From an uncultured Oscillospiraceae bacterium (GTDB lineage Bacteria > Bacillota > Clostridia > Oscillospirales > Oscillospiraceae), in the NCBI GenBank assembly GCA_902478785.1, contig CABSMJ010000001.1, positions 186,001 through 250,000 on the forward strand: DNA of 64,000 bases, in the 5' to 3' direction. Below are positions 34,442 to 42,491 of the stretch, one piece after another. How positions within the stretch are numbered: position 1 is the first letter of the stretch; the number at the start of each line of letters is the position of its first letter. The position numbers and the translations under genes were made by a program. The notes under the pieces were generated by a model. That model did not search any database. It was not told where the DNA came from and saw nothing but the letters and a program-made list of their open reading frames with translations.

Positions 34442-34975
34442 TCAGTCCCGGCCCCCTGCGGCAGTGTAGGTCACGCCGCCTCCATAGTCCCAGATCGCCG
34501 TCCAGGACGCCAGGCTGCCGGTGACGGTCACGGTGCAGCTGTGCTCTATACTGGTGCCGTCGCTCTGGGGCTCTTCCAGCGTGAACGTCCGGCGGAAGCT
34601 GCCGGTCTCCTCCAGCTCGTCGGTGATGTCCAACTTCTGCCCCGCCGCCCGGAGGATCAGCCGGCCATCCTCCTCTGTCAGCAGCTCACTCTGGTCCATG
34701 GTCACCGTGACCCGATCTCCCTGGTCGTTTTCCATCTCCATGCGGGCGCCGGTGCTCCAGAGCACCCGGAAAAGCATCCCGTCGGTGACCTGGTTCACCG
34801 CTCCGGCGGTGATGGCCAGGGCCGCGATCAGCGCCGCCGCCAGGCCTACCACCCGGCCGATCCGCCGGGTTTGTCTATTTTGTCTCGTTTCGATCATGGA
34901 AAGGACCTCCCTTTTTGCCTCGTCGGAGGCGCGGAGCTGGGAAAAAGTCTCCCGAAACAGTGTCTCATGCATCAT
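34442..34975 (-). CDS. Membrane anti-sigma-factor-like protein
   Basis: 177 residues from MMHETLFRETF; the ATG lies within the sigma factor's stop region, so the two are translationally coupled. A short cytoplasmic N-terminus (about 38 residues) precedes one membrane helix (VVGLAAALIAALAITAGAV) and an extracytoplasmic beta-rich domain. This is the usual layout of an anti-sigma factor held at the membrane. The N-terminus has no ZAS zinc motif. The signal it senses is unknown. Confidence 0.7.
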   Translation of the reverse strand: MMHETLFRETFSQLRASDEAKREVLSMIETRQNRQTRRIGRVVGLAAALIAALAITAGAVNQVTDGMLFRVLWSTGARMEMENDQGDRVTVTMDQSELLTEEDGRLILRAAGQKLDITDELEETGSFRRTFTLEEPQSDGTSIEHSCTVTVTGSLASWTAIWDYGGGVTYTAAGGRD

Positions 34976-34979
34976 ACCC

Positions 34980-35459
34980 TCAAGCCTCCTGTAATGATTC
35001 CCGCAGCAGTCCCCTGGCCCGCATGAGCCAGGTCTGCACCGTAGACGGATTGGCGCCCAGCGCCTCCGCGATTTGGCGGACGGAGAATGACTCATAGTAG
35101 TACAGATACACCGCCAGGCGGTACTTGGGCGGCAGGGCCATGACCTCCTCGAACAGCGCCCGCTGGGCCAGGGTGTCAAAGGTCACAGCCTCGTCCCGTT
35201 CCTCCAGAGGCACGCTGCGCCGCCGCCAGGCCGAGCGCAGCAGCTTTTTACTCTCGTTCACCGCCACCCGGATCAGCCACCGCTTTTCATGCTCCGGTGA
35301 CTGAAAGGGCTTTTTCTCCATATAGAATTTCAACAGCGTCTCCTGCATCACGTCCTGGGCGTCGCTGCGGTTGCGCAGGCAGCTGTATGCCACCCGGAAC
35401 AGTGTGTCCCCATACTCCTCCACCGCCTGGGCAAAGGCTTCCTCCGTCACATTTTTCAC
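34980..35459 (-). CDS. ECF-type RNA polymerase sigma factor
   Basis: 159 residues. Region 2 contains DTLFRVAYSCLRNRSDAQDV and LLKFYMEK; region 4 is a helix-turn-helix (FSVRQIAEALGANPSTVQTWLMRARG). Length and absence of region 3 identify an extracytoplasmic-function sigma factor. It overlaps operationally with the membrane protein downstream that probably holds it inactive until an envelope signal arrives. Confidence 0.92.
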   Translation of the reverse strand: MKNVTEEAFAQAVEEYGDTLFRVAYSCLRNRSDAQDVMQETLLKFYMEKKPFQSPEHEKRWLIRVAVNESKKLLRSAWRRRSVPLEERDEAVTFDTLAQRALFEEVMALPPKYRLAVYLYYYESFSVRQIAEALGANPSTVQTWLMRARGLLRESLQEA

Positions 35460-35589
35460 CTCGTTTCCCGTCAGATGGGCGGCGGCCGTCGCCGCCGGAG
35501 AGAGGCCTCTCTACCGGGTATATCCTCCAGGAGGGGAAAATATCTCACCGCGCCCCCACTTTTCTCTCTTTTTTCCCAGGGCAGAGAAA

Positions 35590-35619
35590 AAGGGCTCCCG
35601 GCAAAAGCCGGAAGCCCTT
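35590..35619 (-). terminator. glg operon terminator
   Basis: AAGGGCTCCCGGC (35590-35602) pairs with GCCGGAAGCCCTT (35607-35619) with one mismatch; on the minus strand a T-run follows. Confidence 0.8.
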
Positions 35620-35650
35620 GCAGCCCCAAGGAATGAGCAGGGAGTTTCCT

Positions 35651-38068
35651 TTACTTGTGGGGCACGTGCCAAATCTCGTCGGCGTACTCCGCCACGGCCC
35701 GGTCGGCGGCGAAGATGCCGCTGCGGGCGATGTTGTGCAGGCTCATCTGGTTCCACTTGCGCCGGTCGGCGTAGGTGGCCACCATCCGCTCCTCCGCCGC
35801 GCAGTAGTCGGCAAAATCCGCCAGCAGGAAGTACTCGTCGGCATTGCCGGCGCCGCCCACCAGGCGGGCGAACAGGTCCTCATAGGTAATGCCGTCCCGG
35901 AAGCCGGCTTTCATCTGGTCCAGAGCCCGGCGCAGGATGGGATCCCGGCTGTAGAACCGCTGGGGCACATAGCCCTCGGCCTTCATGCGGGCCACCTCGT
36001 CGGCCCGGAGGCCGAAGAGGAACATGTTCTCGTCGCCCAGCACGTCGTGCATCTCCACGTTGGCGCCGTCCAGAGTGCCCACGGTCAGGGCGCCGTTCAT
36101 CATGAACTTCATGTTGCCGGTGCCGCTGGCCTCCTTGCCGGCGGTGGAGATCTGCTGGCTGACCTCGCTGGCGGGGATCAGGCGCTCCGCCAGGGACACC
36201 CGGTAGTTCTCCAGGAACACCACCTGCAGCTTATCCTTGCACAGAGGATCGTTGTTGATCTGGTCTGCCAGGGAGTTGATGAGGCGGATGATGCGCTTGG
36301 CCACGGCGTAGCCCGGAGCGGCCTTGGCGCCGAAGAGGAAGGTCCGGGGCTGGGTGATGCAGTTCGGATCGTCCTGGAGCCGCTGATACAAAGAGATGAT
36401 GTGCAGGGCGTTGAGCAGCTGGCGCTTATACTCGTGGAGGCGCTTGACCTGCACGTCGAAGATGGCCTCCGGGTTCAATAGCACACCCTGGGTCTTTTTG
36501 GCGTAGGCGGCAAAGTCCTCCTTGTTCTTGCGCTTGACCGTCTCCAGACGCTCCAGCACCTCGCTGTCGTCGGCATAGTGGTCCAGCTTCTCCAAGGCCT
36601 GGGGATGGAGCAGGTACTCCTCCCCGCCGCACAGGTCCTGGACCAGGCTGTCCAGGCCCGGATTGATCTCGCTGAGCCAGCGGCGGTGGTCGATGCCGTT
36701 GGTGACGCTCTTGAACTTCCAGGGCTCCATGCCGTAGGCCTCCTTGAACACATCCTTGCGCAGGATGTCGGAGTGGAGGCCGGAGACACCGTTGACGGCC
36801 ATGCCGCCGGCGATGCACAGATTGGCCATGCGCACCTCGCCGCCCCAGATGACGGCCATGCGCTCGGTCTTATGCCCATCGTGGTAGAAATCCTCCACCT
36901 TCTTCTGCCAGCGGTTGGAGATCTCCACCAGGATCTGCCACACCCGGGGCAGCAGCTGCTGGACCAGGTTCTGGGGCCAGCGCTCCAGGGCCTCGGAGAG
37001 GACCGTGTGGTTGGTATAGGCCACGGACTTGGTGGTGATGTCCCAGGCCTCGTCCCAATCCAGGCCCGCGTCGTCGATGAGGATGCGCATGAGCTCGGGG
37101 ATCACCAGGGCCGGGTGGGTGTCGTTGATCTGGAATACGTTCTTCTCATGGAAGTTCTTCAGGGTGCCGTACACCTCCAGGTGCTTGCGCACCACGCTCT
37201 GGACGGTGGCGGAGACGAAGAAGTACTGCTGCTTGAGCCGAAGGGACTTGCCCTCATAGTGGTTGTCCTCGGGATAGAGGATCTTGGCGATGACAGAGGC
37301 CATGGCCTCCTCCTCGGTGGCCTTCAAATACTCGCCCCGGGAGAACAGGGACATATCCACAGGGGTGGGGGACTTGGCGTCCCACAGCCGCAGATTGTTC
37401 ACATGGTCCGTGCCGTAGCCGGCGATCTCCATGTCGCAGGGCACCGCCAGCACGGTGTGATAGCCCTCGTTGACGATGTGCAGATGGCCATCGTTCCAGA
37501 ACTCCCGCAGAGTGCCGCCGAAGTGGACCTCCTCGGTCTCCTGGGGCTTGGGCAGCAGCCAGGCGTCGCCCAGGTCCTTCCAGTTGTCGGGCAGCTCCAC
37601 CTGCTGACCCTCCACGATCTTCTGGCGGAAGATGCCCAGCTCATAGCAGATGGAGTAGCCGGTGGCGGGGATCCCCAGGGTGGTCATGGAGTCCAGATAG
37701 CAGGCGGCCAGGCGGCCCAGGCCGCCGTTGCCCAGGGCGGCGTCGGGCTCAATCTCAAAGATGTCCGCCGCCTTGAAGCCCAGATTCTCCAGGGCCTGCC
37801 GCAGCTGAGGCAGCAGCCCCAGGTTGTAGGCGTTCTTCATCAGGCTGCGGCCCATGAGGAACTCCATGGACATATAGTGGACCTGCCGCTTGCCGGCCCG
37901 GCGGGTCTTTTGACGGGTGCTCACCTCACGCTCCGCCATCATGTCCCGCAGCACCAGGGCGCAGGCCTTCATCATCTGGGCGTCAGTGGCCTCCTCCACG
38001 GTGCTGCCGAAGTTCAGGCGCAGCTTCTCACACAGTTCGTTTTCCAGTTGCTTTGTCGTGTAATTCAT
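35651..38068 (-). CDS. glgP: Glycogen/maltodextrin phosphorylase
   Basis: 805 residues from ATG 38068 (TAGGAG before it). The pyridoxal-phosphate lysine lies in TGNMKFMMNGAL near residue 660, and the glycogen-site blocks EFLMGRSL and GNGGLGRLAACYLDS are intact. It releases glucose-1-phosphate from alpha-1,4-glucan, the degradative arm of an otherwise biosynthetic operon. It is separated from glgA by 105 bp holding two similar hairpins, so its expression may be set apart from the synthesis genes. Confidence 0.96.
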   Translation of the reverse strand: MNYTTKQLENELCEKLRLNFGSTVEEATDAQMMKACALVLRDMMAEREVSTRQKTRRAGKRQVHYMSMEFLMGRSLMKNAYNLGLLPQLRQALENLGFKAADIFEIEPDAALGNGGLGRLAACYLDSMTTLGIPATGYSICYELGIFRQKIVEGQQVELPDNWKDLGDAWLLPKPQETEEVHFGGTLREFWNDGHLHIVNEGYHTVLAVPCDMEIAGYGTDHVNNLRLWDAKSPTPVDMSLFSRGEYLKATEEEAMASVIAKILYPEDNHYEGKSLRLKQQYFFVSATVQSVVRKHLEVYGTLKNFHEKNVFQINDTHPALVIPELMRILIDDAGLDWDEAWDITTKSVAYTNHTVLSEALERWPQNLVQQLLPRVWQILVEISNRWQKKVEDFYHDGHKTERMAVIWGGEVRMANLCIAGGMAVNGVSGLHSDILRKDVFKEAYGMEPWKFKSVTNGIDHRRWLSEINPGLDSLVQDLCGGEEYLLHPQALEKLDHYADDSEVLERLETVKRKNKEDFAAYAKKTQGVLLNPEAIFDVQVKRLHEYKRQLLNALHIISLYQRLQDDPNCITQPRTFLFGAKAAPGYAVAKRIIRLINSLADQINNDPLCKDKLQVVFLENYRVSLAERLIPASEVSQQISTAGKEASGTGNMKFMMNGALTVGTLDGANVEMHDVLGDENMFLFGLRADEVARMKAEGYVPQRFYSRDPILRRALDQMKAGFRDGITYEDLFARLVGGAGNADEYFLLADFADYCAAEERMVATYADRRKWNQMSLHNIARSGIFAADRAVAEYADEIWHVPHK

Positions 38069-38173
38069 AGAAACTCCTATAACATGGAACAAGGCGGGAC
38101 AGAACCCGCCTTGTTCTGCGATTTGACAAATGGGCCCGGGGGCCCAACGCGGGACAAAGCCCGCCTTGCGGAT
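38069..38173 (-). promoter_or_regulatory. Twin hairpins between glgA and glgP
   Basis: GAACAAGGCGGG (38087-38098) pairs perfectly with CCCGCCTTGTTC (38105-38116). A near copy, with AAGGCGGG facing CCCGC, lies around 38139-38163, and GGGCCC-GG-GGGCCC between them. The repeated arms could also pair across copies. Confidence 0.6.
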
Positions 38174-40174
38174 TTAACGGTGGCTCCGGCCCAACACGTT
38201 TTCATAGATGCGCCGGTACTCACAGGCGCTGCGGTTCCAGCTGAAGTCCTGGGTCATGCCCCGCTTCTGGAGGCGGTTGTAGGCGTCCCGGTAATCCCGG
38301 TACAATCCCGCCGCCGCCCGGATGACATAGAGCATGTCGCCGCTGTTGTAGTCGGCGAAGGTGTAGCCGTTGCCGGAATCCCTCCAGGCCTCGTAGGGCT
38401 GGACGGTGTCCTTCAAGCCGCCGGTCTCCCGGACGATGGGCACAGAGCCGTAACGCATGGCGATCATCTGGCTCAGGCCGCAGGGCTCGCTCTTGGAGGG
38501 CATGAGGAACAGGTCGGACCCGGCGTAGACCCGGGTGGCCATGGCCTCGTCATAGGCAAGATAGGCCACCAGGCGGCCCTCATACTGGCGCTGGGCCCAG
38601 CGGAAGAACTCCTCGTAGCGGTGGTCGCCCCGGCCCAAAATCACCATCTGCACCGGCAGCTCCATGATGTCCCGCAGCACCTCGCACACCAGATCCAGAC
38701 CCTTGTGGGCCACCAGGCGGCTGACCATGCCGATGATGGGCACGTTGGGGTCCTGCCGCAGGCCCAGCATCCGCTGGAGCTCGGCCTTATCCACCGCCTT
38801 GCCGGTGAGGTCGTCGGCGCTGTAATTGGCGGCCAGATCCGGGTCGGTGGCGGGATCATAGCGCTTCATATCGATGCCGTTGAGCACGCCGTAGAGCTTG
38901 TGGTCGCAGGCGTTCATGACGCTCTCCATACCGTGGGCGAAGTAGCTGTACTTGAGCTCCTGGGCGTAGGTGGGAGACACGGCGGTCACCGCGTCGGCCA
39001 TCAGCAGCGCGCCCTTGAGCAGATTCACGTCCCCGTCCATGGCGATGGTGCCGTCGTCCCACCAGCCGTGGTCCAGGCCGAAGAGGTCACCCAGGGTGTC
39101 CTTACCATAGCGGCCCTGGTACTCGATATTGTGGACCGTCAGCACAGTGCGGATGCTCCGCAGCCGCTCGTCCCGGACGCCGTCGTCCTTGAGGTAGATG
39201 GGCACCAGAGCGGTCTGCCAGTCGTTGCAGTGAATCACCTCGGGCCAGAAGTCCAGGGAGGGCAGCAGCTCCACCACGCAGCGGCTGAAGAAGGCGAAGC
39301 GCTCGCCGTCGTCATAGTAGCCGTAGAGCTCCGGGCGACGGAAGTACTGCTCGTTGTCCACAAAGTACCAGACGACGCCGTCCCGATCCATGCGGAAGAG
39401 GCCGCAGTAGATGCTGCGCCAGCCCAGGCGGACGTAGGTCCACTTGACAAAGCTCATCTGGTTGCCGAATCGCTCCTTCACCGTCTGGTACAGGGGCAGC
39501 ATCACCGCCACCTGCTCACCCTCCGCCGCCAGGGCAGGAGGCAGGCTGCCGGCCACGTCCGCCAGGCCGCCGGTCTTGCAAAAGGGCGCCGCCTCAGAGG
39601 TGACATACAGCACCCGCACCGGCTGGTGGTCGGGGGCATTGGTTTTCTCCTCAGATGCCATGGTGGATTCCTCCTTTGCCGGAGCGGCAGCGGCCTGAGG
39701 CTCCTCCGGCTGGGGTGCCGGAACTGCCGTCTCCACCTTCTTCTCCTCTGCCGGAGCGGCCTTGGGCTCCGCCGGGGCGGCCTTGGTGGCCGTCTCCTGC
39801 TTTACAGGCGCTGCGGCCGCGGGCTCCGGTGTCTTCATGGGCACCTTGCGCTCCGGCTGCACCGCCAGAGGCTTTTTCTCCTCCACCGCCACAGGGGGCT
39901 TGCGTTCCGGGCTGTGGGCCACGGCGGTGGAGGGGCGCACCTTCAGGGACTTCTCCTCCCCGGCCGGTGCGGTGACAGGAGCCTTGGGCTCCTCTGTGAC
40001 AGCGGCCTTGGGGGCCGTCTCCTTCTTCTCCACCGGGACAGCGGTCTTGGCCGCGCTCTTCTTGGCAGCCGTCTTGGCTGTGGTGCTCTTCTTTGCTCTG
40101 GAGGCCTTGGGCTTGGCGGCGGATTTTTCCGCCGGGGTGCCGGTCTCTGGCTTATTGGCTTTCTTTTCCGTCAT
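38174..40174 (-). CDS. glgA: Glycogen synthase with long low-complexity N-terminal tail
   Basis: 666 residues, about 185 more than usual. The GT5 catalytic part begins VRVLYVTSEAAPFCKTGGLA near residue 186 (KTGGL binds ADP-glucose) and ends with the usual PSKSEPCGLSQM block. The tail is Ala/Lys/Pro/Glu-rich with SAAKPKASRAKK-type repeats, like histone H1 tails. The first ATG (40174) overlaps the glgD stop (TAATG) behind AAGGAAG. A second in-frame ATG at 39661 (residue 172) has AAAGGAGG 8 bp upstream and would give a normal-size enzyme. Both forms may be made. Confidence 0.93.
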   Translation of the reverse strand: MTEKKANKPETGTPAEKSAAKPKASRAKKSTTAKTAAKKSAAKTAVPVEKKETAPKAAVTEEPKAPVTAPAGEEKSLKVRPSTAVAHSPERKPPVAVEEKKPLAVQPERKVPMKTPEPAAAAPVKQETATKAAPAEPKAAPAEEKKVETAVPAPQPEEPQAAAAPAKEESTMASEEKTNAPDHQPVRVLYVTSEAAPFCKTGGLADVAGSLPPALAAEGEQVAVMLPLYQTVKERFGNQMSFVKWTYVRLGWRSIYCGLFRMDRDGVVWYFVDNEQYFRRPELYGYYDDGERFAFFSRCVVELLPSLDFWPEVIHCNDWQTALVPIYLKDDGVRDERLRSIRTVLTVHNIEYQGRYGKDTLGDLFGLDHGWWDDGTIAMDGDVNLLKGALLMADAVTAVSPTYAQELKYSYFAHGMESVMNACDHKLYGVLNGIDMKRYDPATDPDLAANYSADDLTGKAVDKAELQRMLGLRQDPNVPIIGMVSRLVAHKGLDLVCEVLRDIMELPVQMVILGRGDHRYEEFFRWAQRQYEGRLVAYLAYDEAMATRVYAGSDLFLMPSKSEPCGLSQMIAMRYGSVPIVRETGGLKDTVQPYEAWRDSGNGYTFADYNSGDMLYVIRAAAGLYRDYRDAYNRLQKRGMTQDFSWNRSACEYRRIYENVLGRSHR

Positions 40175-41286
40175 TAGATCTTGCTTCCTTTCGCAATCAC
40201 CAGCGGATAGCTGGCGTGTCCCATCAGGGTGCGTCCGTCCATGATCTCCACATCCTTGTCGGAAATCACATTGTGCAGCACGGAGTTCTTATGGACCACG
40301 GTGCCCTTCATCAGGATGCAGCCCTGGACCTGAGCCCCTCGCTCCACCACCACGCCGGGGAAGAGGATGGAGTCCTCCACGGTGCCTTCGATGCAGCTGC
40401 CGTCACCCACGATGCTGTTGACGCAGTGGGTCTGGGGATCGATGTAGGAAGAGGCCTCATCGCTGCTCTTGGCGCGGACGGGCCGCTCCGGGCAGAACAG
40501 CTCCCGGCGGATGGCCGGGTCCAGCAGCTGCATGCTGCGCTCATAGTACTCCTGGACGGAGCGGATCTGGGCAGCGTACTCCTTCCAGATGAAGGCGTGG
40601 ATCTTCAGCTGATCCCGACGGGCCTGCAGCACATCCCGACGGAAGCTGTACTGGTCGTGGCTGGCGCACTCGTCGGTGAGCCGGATCAGCAGCTCTTTGC
40701 TCAGCAGATACACCTCCAGCCCCCGGCGGCCTCTGGGTTGGTGGATGTGATAGAGGGTATCAGTGACCCAGCCGTCCTGGTCCACCTCAAAGTAAGTACC
40801 ATCCGCCACGGCAAAGCTGTCGTCGGCGCAGACCACGGAGATATCGGCACCGCTCTTGAGGTGCTCTTCATACACCTCATCCAGGGGCAGGTTCACCACC
40901 AGGTCGCCATCGGTCATGACCACATAGTCCTGGCGGATCTCATCGAGATAGGAACGGATGCCCATAAGGGCGTCCAGCTTGCCCCGGAAGGTGTTGTCCT
41001 CCCACTTGGGCTTGTCGGCATAGGGCGGCAGCAGCGTCAGGCCGCCCCGCTTGCGGCTCAGGTCCCAGTTCTTGCCGGTGCCCAGGTGGTCCAGCAGGCT
41101 CTGGTAGCGGCCGTGGAGCACCACGCCCACGTCGGTGATGCCGGCGTTGACCATATTGGACAGGGCAAAGTCGATAACGCGGTAGCGCCCGCCGAAGGGG
41201 ATGGAGGACGGAGCCCGCACCTCGGTCAGCTCGCCCAGGTCATTGCGCCGCTCATAGGAAAAGATGATGCCATGCATGCCCTTCAT
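40174..41286 (-). CDS. glgD: Glucose-1-phosphate adenylyltransferase regulatory subunit GlgD
   Basis: 370 residues. It has the nucleotidyltransferase fold and the left-handed beta-helix C-terminus (hexapeptide-like GVVVERGAQVQGCILMKGTV) of the ADP-glucose pyrophosphorylase family, but lacks the GGxGxRL loop, replaced by SYERRNDLGELTEVR. That is the Firmicute GlgD subunit, which modulates GlgC. It overlaps glgC by 4 bp upstream and glgA by 1 bp downstream. Confidence 0.93.
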   Translation of the reverse strand: MKGMHGIIFSYERRNDLGELTEVRAPSSIPFGGRYRVIDFALSNMVNAGITDVGVVLHGRYQSLLDHLGTGKNWDLSRKRGGLTLLPPYADKPKWEDNTFRGKLDALMGIRSYLDEIRQDYVVMTDGDLVVNLPLDEVYEEHLKSGADISVVCADDSFAVADGTYFEVDQDGWVTDTLYHIHQPRGRRGLEVYLLSKELLIRLTDECASHDQYSFRRDVLQARRDQLKIHAFIWKEYAAQIRSVQEYYERSMQLLDPAIRRELFCPERPVRAKSSDEASSYIDPQTHCVNSIVGDGSCIEGTVEDSILFPGVVVERGAQVQGCILMKGTVVHKNSVLHNVISDKDVEIMDGRTLMGHASYPLVIAKGSKI

Positions 41287-42491
41287 CTCGCCACCTCCTT
41301 ACCGTAGCGGTCCAGCATCGTCTTGGCCGGGACCACTCTGCCCGGCTCTGTCTTGCTGCCGGGCCCCAGAACGCTCAGCCCCCACTTGTCGGGGTCTGTC
41401 TCCGCCGGGTCGCTTCCCACCCGGCCGTTTTCACCGATGTAGCAGTTCTCGCCCAGGATGGCATACTGCACCACAGCGCCGCTCTTGACCACAGTGCCGG
41501 GCATCAGCACGGAGTAGGAGACCTGTGCCCCCTTCTCCACCACCACGCCGGGAGACAGCACCGAGTTGAGCACGGTGCCCTCCAGGTCGCAGCCCCGGCT
41601 GACAGCGCTGTGCTCCACCCGGGCCTCCTTGCCCAAAAAGGCCGGAGGCAGAGAGATGGTCCGGGCGTAAATGGGCCAGTCGGGCTCCAGCAGGTCCAGT
41701 CCCGCGTCCCGAGCCAGCATATCCATATTGGCGTCCCACAGGGACTCCAGCGTGCCCACGTCCTTCCAGTAGCCGGAGAAGCGGTAGGCAGCCATCTTTT
41801 CTCCCGCGGCCAGCATGGCGGGGATCACATTCTTGCCGAAGTCGTTTTCAGAGTTAGGGTCCGCCTCGTCGGCCTCCAGGTAGTGGCGCAGGGCCTTCCA
41901 GGAGAACACGTAGATACCCATGGAGGCCAGGTTGCTCTTGGGCTCCTTGGGCTTTTCGGCGAACTCGGTGATCATGTCGTTTTCATCCACGCTCATGATG
42001 CCGAAGCGGGAGGCATCCGCCCAGGGCACCTCCATGACGGAGATGGTGCAGGCAGCGCCCACACGCTTATGCTGCTCCACCATCTGGGAGTAGTCCATCT
42101 TATAGATATGGTCACCGGAGAGGATGACCACATAGTCCGGGTCATACAGGTCGATGAAGCCGATGTTCTGATAGATGGCGTTGGCCGTGCCCTTGTACCA
42201 GGTGGCGCCGGTGGCGGACTGGTAGGGGGGCAGGATGTGGACGCCGCCGTCGCTGCGGTCCAGGTCCCAGGGCTGGCCGCTGCCGATGTAGCTGTTGAGC
42301 TCCAGGGGGCGATACTGGGTCAGAACGCCCACAGTGTCGATGCCGGAGTTGGTGCAGTTGGAAAGGGGAAAATCGATGATGCGGAATTTGCCGCCGAAGG
42401 GTACCGCCGGCTTGGCCATGTCACCGGTGAGTACATACAGGCGGCTGCCCTGGCCTCCGGCCAGCAGCATGGCAATGCACTCTTTCTTCAT
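41283..42491 (-). CDS. glgC: Glucose-1-phosphate adenylyltransferase GlgC
   Basis: 402 residues. The catalytic loop GGQGSRLYVLT (residues 12-22), substrate motif FGGKFRIIDFPLSN and sugar-binding WYKGTANAIYQN are present, with a beta-helix C-terminus. It makes ADP-glucose, the committed step of glycogen synthesis, with GlgD as partner. ATGA overlaps with both glgB and glgD. Confidence 0.95.
   Translation of the reverse strand: MKKECIAMLLAGGQGSRLYVLTGDMAKPAVPFGGKFRIIDFPLSNCTNSGIDTVGVLTQYRPLELNSYIGSGQPWDLDRSDGGVHILPPYQSATGATWYKGTANAIYQNIGFIDLYDPDYVVILSGDHIYKMDYSQMVEQHKRVGAACTISVMEVPWADASRFGIMSVDENDMITEFAEKPKEPKSNLASMGIYVFSWKALRHYLEADEADPNSENDFGKNVIPAMLAAGEKMAAYRFSGYWKDVGTLESLWDANMDMLARDAGLDLLEPDWPIYARTISLPPAFLGKEARVEHSAVSRGCDLEGTVLNSVLSPGVVVEKGAQVSYSVLMPGTVVKSGAVVQYAILGENCYIGENGRVGSDPAETDPDKWGLSVLGPGSKTEPGRVVPAKTMLDRYGKEVAR

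Noticed and set aside
36578..40177. 1199-codon plus-strand open frame over glgP and glgA
   Set aside because: Antisense shadow of two conserved enzymes with no protein-like domains.
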